NCBI RefSeq assembly: GCF_002954775.1
Contig: NZ_PJME01000017.1
Coordinates: forward strand, 62,001 to 126,000
Source of the DNA: Streptomyces geranii
Lineage (GTDB): Bacteria; Actinomycetota; Actinomycetes; Streptomycetales; Streptomycetaceae
Direction of reading: 5' to 3'
Length of the DNA: 64,000 nt
Below are positions 36,201 to 42,759 of this stretch, one piece after another. The notes below the pieces were generated by a model. It did not search any database, was not told the origin of the DNA, and saw nothing but the letters and a program-made list of their open reading frames with translations. The first letter of the stretch is position 1. Every line of letters begins with the position of its first letter. Position numbers and translations under genes: made by a program.

Positions 36201-36437
36201 GACGGCACGGGCACTGGCACGGGTGGCTTCAAGGCCCGCGTGAAGCTGTTCGGCAACTGGGGCGGCTCGTACAACGCGGTCGTCGGCGTCGGCGACATCA
36301 CCGACGACGGCAACTCCGACCTCGTGTCCAGGGACACGTCCGGCAACCTGTACCGCAACAACGGCGACGGCAAGGGGTCGTTCGGCGCACGTGTGAAGAT
36401 CGCGAGTGGCTGGAAGGGTTACAAGTCGCTTTCCTGA
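33276..36437 (+). CDS. large secreted FG-GAP/VCBS-repeat protein
   Basis: A 1053-residue exported protein starting at GTG 33276 behind GAGGGAAA. The Sec signal covers about residues 1-42 and ends near AAA-QAA. The middle (100-700) looks like a beta-propeller, with repeated strands and VLLGDGFTVRHD-type turns. The C-terminal 260 residues carry FG-GAP/VCBS repeats with calcium-type D-x-N/S-G-D-G loops (DVSGDGRPDLI, DLNGDGVGDLI, DITDDGNSDLV). Two Cys pairs are likely disulfides. Such proteins bind carbohydrate or proteins outside the cell; no catalytic residue is evident. It is monocistronic. Confidence 0.85.
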   Translation: MGRRALRRGGLTAAVSTTVLALMAGTLYTLSGPVDGAAAQAAGTVAATTTEITLADPKSDTPRAARPLVAGETGFLSRQAKTDGLQWTDYSDGTSVTVSNASGVYTPGEGCTALASTCRTAWYGSDGDLVALPKSLSSRSVTLWDPETHALSTVASSNSSNYYRGLAGETVVTTSTLIDFVDGERRERDITGAATSIGGSELKAADSSGVLWAYGGRVYYIDLATAVNTEVFTDVPTSAHFVQSADRIGWSNSNGTELHLKSRTDLTAAEQVITLPDVNELTYLGELGGNPALVDDQLLLPITRRQGGEAVKAVSIVDGSYKTLLARSGAYTIQAAGDDALVTGGTGPADWWVQRVSQAEDGSLKLSKLRQVPPEENAKTGIALSRGNLRVAEDDPGADASNFDTTSVRTLTTDGAATLTASAATESVRIRPACPYTGTTCAALWGNTTGFGPRDVYLDTVDGDDPGSGNDTADKVVSIGYVALEFGTEGGTIVDVSDDYAVYNSGGTSPMQYVGEYGQGQRLKRSIRTAALGGSTLWSATTTAGKLTSYSLTENRTLATVTVPSLGCVPSELQAAGRWLYWSCGTDSAGVYDTKARTSRAVQPGDVLLGDGFTVRHDHDADQLILTDAATGTTRVIASGLPDSGLAVDRRYRWTVDEYTGLVAWFDAFEQTHVATTGITPSALTTFEAETDFYSYPASSAPWYGRWILSRPVTSWTLTLTSVQSGATGRATRTITGSTAATSVTATWNGRTASGSYFPNGTFKWTLKATALGTTTATTATSGSGYLFGGAAVRHDFGSLDSADGRGDLLTLSSSGALTVHTGTGTGRFTANTTGTGWATTAKVVPFGDLSGDRCNDVLVRLSNGALRLYKPGCYATLKPSTSYTTLATSGWTQYDILTSPGDVSGDGRPDLIARNTSTGAVYLFKGTSTGKLSARVKLYANWKTYKKIVGVGDLNGDGVGDLIAQDKSNTLYRYDGTGTGTGGFKARVKLFGNWGGSYNAVVGVGDITDDGNSDLVSRDTSGNLYRNNGDGKGSFGARVKIASGWKGYKSLS

Positions 36438-36494
36438 CGGCTTAGTTGACGCAATCAGGCGTCTGGAGGCCGGTAACTCCATACAGAGGACGGT

Positions 36495-37496
36495 TCAGAC
36501 TCGCTGAGGCACACGCAGCCCGGCACGCACCTGCGCGACCAGCGCACGTACGCCCGGATCGGGCTGACGTGCCGACCGCTCGGGAACGCCGGGCCCACTC
36601 CCGTCCAGGCTCCGGCAACCCCGACACAACCCCCCGGGCAGCGCCTCCGGCCGCCCCGGCACCCTGCAGTTCGTGCACTCCAGCATCAGGCGGCGCCGGG
36701 GCCCGGGAGTCGGCGTTGCCGGTACGACGGTCCGCTCGGGCGGCATCTTGTCGATCAGCCGCCGCTTGACGAACGCCCGGGGCGAGTGCACGGGGTTCGG
36801 GAGCCCGGCGAGGAGGGCGTGGGTGAGGTGCTCGGGGGACGCGCCCCGGGCCACCCACTCGGCGGCCAACTGCTCCAGGGCCGCACAGTCGGCGGCGGAC
36901 AGCGCGAGCCGGGGCTCCTGGAGACCGAGCCGGGCGAGGGTGTCGTACGCGGCGGAGGGGGCCGAACTCCGTTCGGGGCGGGGTGAGTTGGCCTCCGGGG
37001 GCGGTACGGCGCCGGAGGCTTCCGGGTCCTCGTCGGCGGCCGGGGGCTCCTGAACGTCCGTCTCCTCCGAGGCTGCCGCAGCCGCCCCGGGAACCACGTC
37101 ACCTCGGAGGAAGACAGCCCACCATTCGTTGTCACGTGCGGTACGCGACCAGTAGGTGTGGAAGACCCACCGAGTGCCGCTCACGCTCTCACCGGAGGGG
37201 ACTTGGCGGCGGACCCGGCGCAGATGCCCGGCCACCCCGAGTTCGTTGAGGGTGGTGCGCACGGCCGCCTGGCCGTACAGGGGCTGCGCCTTGGCGATGG
37301 TCTTGGCGTCCATGGCCGCGTTCTCGGAGAGCCGGTCGAGGAGGCCGGCGAGATAGGCGGCGCGGGCCGGAAGATGCTCGAAGTCGCCGTTGCGGGGCGG
37401 CGACTGGTCCGGGGCGGAGCGCTTGCCGTAGCCGGGTTTGGCGAGGGGATGGGCTGCGGGGTCGGGCGGGGCAGCGATAAAGTCGTCGTACGCCAC
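36495..37496 (-). CDS. HTH protein with C-terminal zinc ribbon, unknown function
   Basis: A 333-residue cytoplasmic protein. The start GTG at 37496 has AGGAG 7 bases upstream. Residues 35-120 look like a winged helix (LSENAAMDAKTIAKAQPLYG, then TTLNELGVAGHLRRVRR and a WVFHTYWS wing). An acidic/Pro linker (about 140-185) leads to a helical region, and the end holds a C-x2-C...C-x2-C zinc ribbon (CTNCRVPGR... LCRGCR, about 275-300). Similar proteins in Streptomyces are labelled MarR-like or HTH, with no proven role. A leader hairpin (37528-37561) suggests post-initiation control. Confidence 0.7.
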   Translation of the reverse strand: MAYDDFIAAPPDPAAHPLAKPGYGKRSAPDQSPPRNGDFEHLPARAAYLAGLLDRLSENAAMDAKTIAKAQPLYGQAAVRTTLNELGVAGHLRRVRRQVPSGESVSGTRWVFHTYWSRTARDNEWWAVFLRGDVVPGAAAAASEETDVQEPPAADEDPEASGAVPPPEANSPRPERSSAPSAAYDTLARLGLQEPRLALSAADCAALEQLAAEWVARGASPEHLTHALLAGLPNPVHSPRAFVKRRLIDKMPPERTVVPATPTPGPRRRLMLECTNCRVPGRPEALPGGLCRGCRSLDGSGPGVPERSARQPDPGVRALVAQVRAGLRVPQRV

Positions 37497-37527
37497 GAGA
37501 TCACTCCTGATGAATCTTGTCGGTCAG

Positions 37528-37561
37528 ACCCCGGCGGGTGTTGGTAGCACCCGGCCGGGGT
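37528..37561 (-). promoter_or_regulatory. GC-rich leader hairpin before the HTH/zinc-ribbon gene
   Basis: Arms ACCCCGGCGGGTG (37528-37540) and CACCCGGCCGGGGT (37548-37561), one bulge, 7-base loop. It sits 31 bases before the GTG start, between the presumed promoter and ribosome binding site, and could act as an attenuator or stabiliser. Confidence 0.5.
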
Positions 37562-37858
37562 TGTTTATTGCTGCGAACGCTAGACGGTCACCACGGCGCG
37601 TCGCAAGCCGATCACGAAAAGTCACATCCGCTGGTATAGGCGGCAGTTGAGGCGCGCGCGGCGCCCGCGCCAAAGGCCAGGGGAGGGTGGGAGGGTGGGT
37701 TCAACTTCCCTCCCATTCAATACAAAAGGGGCTCGGATCTCGGCGCCTGGAGCTTGGGGCTCAGGCTTCGCGGGGTTGCGGGTGCGAGGGGGTGGGGGAG
37801 GCGGTGTCGACGCAGCCTCCCCCACTGAAACTCGGGCCCTGAGCTTCGGGCCCCGATG
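37562..37858. other. intergenic region with terminator
   Basis: Contains the promoter area of the gene at 37496 (AT-richer around 37561-37600) and, near the right end, a perfect 11-bp hairpin GTGGGGGAGGC/GCCTCCCCCAC (37792-37802 and 37815-37825), the likely terminator of the HD-domain transcript coming from the right. No gene is seen. Confidence 0.6.
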
Positions 37859-38440
37859 TCAGCCCTGCTTCTCCCCGAGCGCCGCCCGCAGCCACTCCAG
37901 TGACCCGGTCGCAAGCACGGCGTCGGCGAGTTCGTTGGCCGACTTGGTGACGAGTCGCCCCCGACTGTTGTCGATCCAGCGTTGCGCGTTCTGGTAGCCC
38001 TGGGCCTTGTACTCGACGCCCTGGATCATGCACTCCAGCTTGTCGGCGTCGCGGGCGCAGATGGCCTCGGGGGACTCCTTGGCCTCGTACTCGGCGACGA
38101 TCTCGCGCACCGCCGAGGCCAACACTTCGGGCATGCCGACGACTTGGTCGTCGGTGACCGCACGAGGGTCCGCGGCGGAGGCGTACTTCTTGCCGAGGTG
38201 GTTGACGTCGCCGGTACGGGTCTCCTGGGAGTCGTGCCACACGGCGAGGTAGGCGGCGCGGGCGGGGTCGGCGCCTTCGAGTTTGGCGATGATCGTGGCG
38301 AGGAGGGCGGTACGCCAGGAGTGCTCGGCCACGGACTCGGGGTCGCGCACGCCGGCCATCCACCAGCCGGTGCGCTTGGTCTGCTTCAGGGTGCCCGCCT
38401 CGTACAGGAAGCGAGCTACCGCAGACAGGTCTTCGGCCAC
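37859..38440 (-). CDS. HD-domain phosphohydrolase (YfbR-like)
   Basis: A 193-residue metal-dependent hydrolase of the HD family, similar to bacterial 5'-deoxynucleotidases. The metal ligands are visible as His in VAEHSW (about 40), His-Asp in VWHDSQETRTGD (about 69-70) and a C-terminal Asp in ARDADKLE. The start GTG at 38440 has AGGAG upstream. It lies 13 bases after the XRE regulator on the same strand, so they form an operon. The operon is divergent from the graspetide genes, which suggests a linked but unproven role. Confidence 0.88.
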   Translation of the reverse strand: MAEDLSAVARFLYEAGTLKQTKRTGWWMAGVRDPESVAEHSWRTALLATIIAKLEGADPARAAYLAVWHDSQETRTGDVNHLGKKYASAADPRAVTDDQVVGMPEVLASAVREIVAEYEAKESPEAICARDADKLECMIQGVEYKAQGYQNAQRWIDNSRGRLVTKSANELADAVLATGSLEWLRAALGEKQG

Positions 38441-38453
38441 CGTCGGACTCCTC

Positions 38454-39572
38454 TCACGCCTCGGCGAGGCGGATCGCGTACCGGATGCTCTCCAGCTCCC
38501 GGCGCCCGCGCGCCGACAGCTCCCGGCTATCCAACATCACGGGCAGTTGGTCGCGCAGGGCGTGGCCCGCCGCACCGGAGCGCAACAGGTTGGGCCGGAC
38601 CTGGAGCAGGGACCACACGGAGTGGATGTTGAGGTCGACATAGCCGTGATGCGGGGCGAGCCCTTGGGTGAGGTGGGTGAGCAGCTTGTCGCCCGGCCAG
38701 GGACCGGGGGCGCTGGCGGCGATGAAGTCGTCGCTCAGCTCCAGGTGCGCGGTCTCGCCGATCCAGTACGCCCAGTAGTTCAGGTTCGCGGTCTCACCGG
38801 CGTCGTCGTCGGTCAGCGCGGTGTCGATGAAGTGGGTCATACGGTCCCGGTCTCCTCGCCGGGCCGAGACGGCCGCGACGGAACGGGAGCCCAGCCATCG
38901 GGTGAGCCAGTCGCCGGGGCGTTCGGTGGTCTGCTGGTGGACGAGCCACTCTGTCGTGTCGGGCTGATCGTCGTACCCGGAGAGATAGAGGGCCTGCCGC
39001 CTGAGGAGGAACTGGCCCTCGCTTCGGGCCTGTTCCGCGGTGTTCCGCATCCGCGTGAAGAAGCGCGTCCGTTCGCAGGCCGACAGTTCCGGCCCCGTCG
39101 GCGTGGGTCCCCGGCGCTTGCGGGACGGGGCGGGCAGGTCACGGACGGGCTGGGGCGGTACGTGGTTGAGAGGCCACGCGAGCACCTCGACGAGGTCGCG
39201 CTGCATCACCCAGGCTCCGAGCGGGCTGTCCTCGACCAGGGAGGCCTCGTCACCGAGCGCGCTCGCGAGGAGGACGTCTGCTTCCAGAGCGCGGTCGAGG
39301 GTTTGGAGAAGCGCGGGAACCGTGCCCAACTGCATGAGCCGGTGCCGGTGCACGAGCATCTGCCCGACCGGTACGGCGGTCAGGGGCCGCCGACCGGACT
39401 CCCACCCCGCGATCGTGTCGGCGGACACCCGCAGCTGCTCGGCCGCTTCCTCCTGGGTGAGTCCCAACTGCTCCCGTATGACCCGGAAGACGTAGCCGGA
39501 AATGACGCCTGTTCGCGGGCGCCCGGGTGTTCCCTGACCCCCGGTCAGGGTTGGTGGTGAACTCGACCTCAT
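38454..39572 (-). CDS. XRE-family regulator facing the graspetide operon
   Basis: A 372-residue regulator starting at ATG 39572. The helix-turn-helix (about 26-75) contains LGLTQEEAAEQLRVSADTIAGWESG. The rest (80-370) is an all-helical region with W/H-rich motifs such as LNYWAYWIGETAHLELSDDFI. It resembles the XRE regulators found beside Streptomyces biosynthetic and RiPP loci. A 7-bp inverted repeat (39631-39667) in the divergent promoter region is a plausible operator. The HD-domain gene follows at 13 bases. Confidence 0.88.
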   Translation of the reverse strand: MRSSSPPTLTGGQGTPGRPRTGVISGYVFRVIREQLGLTQEEAAEQLRVSADTIAGWESGRRPLTAVPVGQMLVHRHRLMQLGTVPALLQTLDRALEADVLLASALGDEASLVEDSPLGAWVMQRDLVEVLAWPLNHVPPQPVRDLPAPSRKRRGPTPTGPELSACERTRFFTRMRNTAEQARSEGQFLLRRQALYLSGYDDQPDTTEWLVHQQTTERPGDWLTRWLGSRSVAAVSARRGDRDRMTHFIDTALTDDDAGETANLNYWAYWIGETAHLELSDDFIAASAPGPWPGDKLLTHLTQGLAPHHGYVDLNIHSVWSLLQVRPNLLRSGAAGHALRDQLPVMLDSRELSARGRRELESIRYAIRLAEA

Positions 39573-39630
39573 CCACAGCCCCGTTTGCGTTGGTTCGCGG
39601 CAAACCACTTGTACCCGCAGTCACTTCAAG

Positions 39631-39667
39631 CGGTGATCACGGCTCTCTACCGTCGTATGCATCACCG
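39631..39667. promoter_or_regulatory. inverted repeat in the divergent promoter of the graspetide operon
   Basis: CGGTGAT (39631-39637) and ATCACCG (39661-39667), perfect arms with a 23-base spacer, between the XRE start (39572) and the HATPase start (39747). It is placed to control both directions. Confidence 0.45.
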
Positions 39668-39746
39668 GACGAGCCTAACGGGGCAGCGGCCCTGACGCTC
39701 GGTGATGAGGCCACACGGAACGCGAGCACCCCCGAGGGACGCGACG

Positions 39747-40277
39747 ATGACCACGACGGCTGCATCGGCATCAGTAGGACCACAGCGCTACCAGGAGCGG
39801 TATCCGGCGAGGCCGGAGGCCGCCCGGCAGGCCCGCCGGGACATAGCGCGGGCTCTGGAGCGCTGGGGCCTTTCCCACCTGATCGAGGTGGCCGAGCAGA
39901 TCGTCACGGAACTCGTGGCCAACGCCGTGGAACACACCGGCACTGCCACGGTCGGCACCTCCCTCACCCGGACCGGCGACGAGACCGTACGAATCGTCGT
40001 GACGGACACCTCCCGCACCAGCCCCGCTCCGGCTGCGCCGTCCTGTGACGCCGAGAGCGGACGTGGCCTACTCCTCGTGGAGACTCTCGCTCACGACTGG
40101 GGGAGCGAGTCGGTCCACGGCGGGAAGCGGGTGTGGGCAGACCTGTGCGGGAGCGGTCCGTTGTTTCCGGCGCCGGACAGTGAAAGCCCGCTCACCACCA
40201 ACCAGCCAACGGAGGAACCGTGCCCACGACAGTCGTCCCCTTCGGCGCTCGCGCCGAGCGCACCCCGTACACCGTGA
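39747..40277 (+). CDS. HATPase_c (anti-sigma kinase-like) protein, first gene of the graspetide operon
   Basis: A 176-residue GHKL ATPase of the RsbW-like type abundant in Streptomyces. The N-box is TELVANAVEHTG (54-65). The G1 box is degenerate, VTDTSRTSP (85-93) instead of D-x-G-x-G, and G2 is ESGRGLLLVE (103-112); both are normal for this branch. The start ATG at 39747 follows GAGGGACG. Its last 58 bases overlap the precursor gene in another frame, so translation is probably linked. A phosphotransfer or anti-sigma function controlling this locus is inferred; no cognate sigma factor is nearby. Confidence 0.88.
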   Translation: MTTTAASASVGPQRYQERYPARPEAARQARRDIARALERWGLSHLIEVAEQIVTELVANAVEHTGTATVGTSLTRTGDETVRIVVTDTSRTSPAPAAPSCDAESGRGLLLVETLAHDWGSESVHGGKRVWADLCGSGPLFPAPDSESPLTTNQPTEEPCPRQSSPSALAPSAPRTP

Positions 40278-40444
40278 CTCTGGAGGCAGGAGCATTCGCC
40301 TACGACCCGGTACGTCAGGTCAACGTCCTGGCCGACGGCTCCGGTTCGCTGTGGAGCCGGTCCACGACCTTGGCGGGGAGCTGCACGAACACGAACTGGG
40401 ACAGCAAGAACGACGACACCTCCGACCCGTACGTGATGCGGTGA
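40220..40444 (+). CDS. graspetide (omega-ester RiPP) precursor peptide
   Basis: A 74-residue precursor, the substrate of the ATP-grasp ligase next to it. GTG at 40220 has GGAGGAACC directly upstream. The leader has the family marks PFGAR (7-11), PY, and AYDPVRQVNVLADG (27-40). The presumed core from about residue 51 is rich in linkable side chains: Ser53, Cys54, Thr56, Thr58, Asp61, Ser62, Asp65, Asp66, Thr67, Ser68, Asp69. Esters between Thr/Ser hydroxyls and Asp carboxyls are expected. The stop TGA at 40442-40444 overlaps the ligase start. Family assignment (ATP-grasp-modified RiPP) rests on leader motifs plus neighbours. Confidence 0.9.
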   Translation: MPTTVVPFGARAERTPYTVTLEAGAFAYDPVRQVNVLADGSGSLWSRSTTLAGSCTNTNWDSKNDDTSDPYVMR

Positions 40445-41418
40445 CACCGCGTCTGTCCGGCGGTCCGGTGCTGGTCGTCACCAAAGAACTGGACCCCGCC
40501 GCAGATCTGGTGGTCGACGAACTGACGATCCGGCATGTGCCGGTGATGCGGTTCGACATGGGGAACTTCCCCTCGGCGGTCACCCTGTCCGCCGAACACA
40601 CCGACGCACCCTGGACGGGGATCCTGGCCGACGAACACCGCTCCGTACGGCTGGAGCAGGTGAGGGCCGTCTACTACAGGCGGCCCCGCCTTCCCGCCGT
40701 ATCCGATGAACTGCACGAACCCCACCGCACATGGGCGAACGAGCAGGCGCTGGCCGGCCTGCTCGGCACGCTGTACGCACTGCCGGTGACCTGGGTCAAC
40801 CGGCCGGACATGGACGGCATCGCCTCCCACAAGCCGGGACAACTCCCGGTAGCGGTGGCGCACGGACTCCGCACGCCCCGATCGCTGATCACCACCGACC
40901 CGGAGGCGGCCCGGAGGTTCTGCGGGAAGTTGGGCGGCCCGGTGATCTGCAAGCCGCTCATGGGCGGCCCCCTGAAGTACCCGGACGGCCGCCGCACCGG
41001 GGTGCCGACGGCCCTGATCGACCCCGGCACCCTCGACGACACGGTTTCCCTGACGGCGCACCTGTTCCAGGAGTGGATCCCCAAGTCCCACGAGGTACGG
41101 CTGACCGTTGTGGGCACGGACATGTTCGCGGCCGAGATCCACGCAGGCAGCGACGCCTCCCGGGTGGACTGGCGCAGCGACTATGACGCCCTCACCTACG
41201 ACGTGTGCGGGGTGCCGGACCACGTACGGGCGGGCGTGCTGGGCTGGCTGAAACACTTCCGCCTCAACTTCGGCGCGTTCGACTTCGCCGTCACCCCGGC
41301 CGGGGACTGGGTGCTGTTCGAGTGCAACCCGTCCGGGGAGTGGTCCTGGATCCAGAACAGGACCGGCCTGCCCATCGCCCCGCACATTGCTGACCTACTC
41401 GCCGAAGGACGACCATGA
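40441..41418 (+). CDS. ATP-grasp ribosomal peptide maturase (graspetide ligase)
   Basis: A 325-residue ATP-grasp enzyme that activates Asp/Glu side chains of the precursor as acyl phosphates and forms omega-esters with Thr/Ser. GTG at 40441 overlaps the precursor stop by 4 bases (GTGA). Motifs typical of the peptide-maturase branch are VLVVTKELDPAADLVV, YYRRP (about 79), the KPL-GG-KY loop, QEWIPKSHEVRLTVVG, and near the C-terminus FDFAVTPAGDWVLFECNPSG followed by GEWSWIQNRTGLPIA, which carries the metal-binding Glu and Asn. Length is normal. The methyltransferase gene overlaps its end by 4 bases. Confidence 0.95.
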   Translation: MTPRLSGGPVLVVTKELDPAADLVVDELTIRHVPVMRFDMGNFPSAVTLSAEHTDAPWTGILADEHRSVRLEQVRAVYYRRPRLPAVSDELHEPHRTWANEQALAGLLGTLYALPVTWVNRPDMDGIASHKPGQLPVAVAHGLRTPRSLITTDPEAARRFCGKLGGPVICKPLMGGPLKYPDGRRTGVPTALIDPGTLDDTVSLTAHLFQEWIPKSHEVRLTVVGTDMFAAEIHAGSDASRVDWRSDYDALTYDVCGVPDHVRAGVLGWLKHFRLNFGAFDFAVTPAGDWVLFECNPSGEWSWIQNRTGLPIAPHIADLLAEGRP

Positions 41419-42521
41419 CGACGCACACCGAAGAGCGTGCCGCCGAACTGCGTGCTGCGCTGGCCGACACTCTGGAAGCCGACGGCCGACTGACCGACCC
41501 CGCCTGGCGGAAGGCGTTCGAGACCGTACCGCGCCAAGCGTTCGTACCGGAGTTCTGGATTCTGGCCGATGCTGAGCGGCGGCTCGTGTCGGCAGCCCAT
41601 CCCGACTGGCTCGACCTGGTGTATACGGACGACGCGCTGGCGACCCAGATGACGGATGGCGTGGCCACCTCGTCGTCCACCGCGCCCGGCCTGATGGCGT
41701 CCATGCTCCAGGCACTTGAAGTGGCCGACGGCCATCGGGTGCTGGAGGTGGCCACCGGCACCGGCTACAACTCGGCACTTCTGTCGGAGCGGCTGGGCAG
41801 CGGCCAGGTGGTCACGGTGGAGGTCGACCCCGCGCTGGCACGGCTGGCGGAGTCGCGGTTGCGGCACTGCGGATACTCGCCGCTGGTCGTCGCCGGGGAC
41901 GGCCGCGACGGCTATCCGGGCCGGGCACCGTACGACCGGCTGATTGCCACCTGCGCTTTCTCCACGATCCCGACGTCCTGGCTGGAGCAGGTAAGGCCCG
42001 CCGGACTGATCGTGTGCCCGTTGGGTTGGGGCACCGTGAGCCTGGTCGTCGGCTACGACGGCCGTGCCGAAGGACGGTTCCTGCCAGGAGGCTCGTACTT
42101 TATGGCCGCCCGTGATTCCGGCACCACCGGCACCCCGGCACACCCTGGCAGGCCGAGTGCGACGAGCGGGCGGCTCACAGCCGTCGATCCGGCTGTCGTC
42201 GCCGAGGACGACGCATTCCGTTTCGTGTTGTCCCTCATCACGCCGGACACGGCGTTCGCTTTCGAGCGAGGCGACAACGGCACGGTAACGGCCTTGGAAC
42301 TGTGGGCCGTTGACGGTGCGTGGGCGCGGTGCGAGGGCGGGGCCGTACGGCAGGCAGGGCCGCGACCGCTGTGGGACGCGGTAGAGGCCGCGCACGCGCT
42401 GTACGTCGAGAACGACCGGCCCAGCCGGGAACGCTTCGGCGTGACCGTGACCGTCCAGGCGCAGCGCATCTGGCTGGACGCTCCCTGCTGTCCTGTGCCG
42501 CGCGCTCCGGTCGTGATCTAG
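41415..42521 (+). CDS. PIMT-like methyltransferase of the graspetide pathway
   Basis: A 368-residue SAM-dependent O-methyltransferase related to protein-L-isoaspartate methyltransferase. ATG 41415 lies in an ATGA overlap with the ligase stop. The PIMT substrate loop TSSSTAPGLMASML (85-98) and SAM motif I VLEVATGTGYNS (109-120) are clear, followed by VTVEVDPALA. Residues about 215-368 are an extra C-terminal domain typical of the ATP-grasp-associated subfamily. In the fuscimiditide pathway such an enzyme methylates one Asp of the ester-linked peptide, which then closes to an aspartimide; the same is predicted here. The operon probably ends here, at the hairpin 42558-42573. Confidence 0.93.
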   Translation: MTTHTEERAAELRAALADTLEADGRLTDPAWRKAFETVPRQAFVPEFWILADAERRLVSAAHPDWLDLVYTDDALATQMTDGVATSSSTAPGLMASMLQALEVADGHRVLEVATGTGYNSALLSERLGSGQVVTVEVDPALARLAESRLRHCGYSPLVVAGDGRDGYPGRAPYDRLIATCAFSTIPTSWLEQVRPAGLIVCPLGWGTVSLVVGYDGRAEGRFLPGGSYFMAARDSGTTGTPAHPGRPSATSGRLTAVDPAVVAEDDAFRFVLSLITPDTAFAFERGDNGTVTALELWAVDGAWARCEGGAVRQAGPRPLWDAVEAAHALYVENDRPSRERFGVTVTVQAQRIWLDAPCCPVPRAPVVI

Positions 42522-42557
42522 CCATATCAACGTGATGACCGTCAGAGGTACCTTCCG

Positions 42558-42573
42558 CAGACGTTTTCGTCTG
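42558..42573 (+). terminator. hairpin after the graspetide operon
   Basis: CAGACG and CGTCTG arms around TTTT, 36 bases after the methyltransferase stop, extended by one more pair on the outside. Confidence 0.5.
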
Positions 42574-42759
42574 TTCGTCCTGCTGGGGCGTGACGGCACG
42601 TCGGCCGGGTCGGTTGCGTGTGAGTGCGGAATCCGAGCCGCCGGAGAAGCCGACGGTTTCAGACGTGTTGGTGCGTGCCGACGTACCGACTGCCTGGGCA
42701 CTCCAGCCGTCGTGCTGTGCGGGGCCACCCCTGTCTCTGCTCTCTGCAAAAGTGCACCC

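Noticed and set aside
32631..36482. A 1283-codon antisense frame across the FG-GAP protein
   Set aside because: Val/Gly/Arg-biased shadow with no start signal; the sense strand has a signal peptide and calcium-loop repeats.
40045..40440. An upstream extension of the ATP-grasp frame
   Set aside because: The added 132 codons overlap the HATPase and the precursor and have no family match; GTG 40441 gives the normal length and 4-base overlap.
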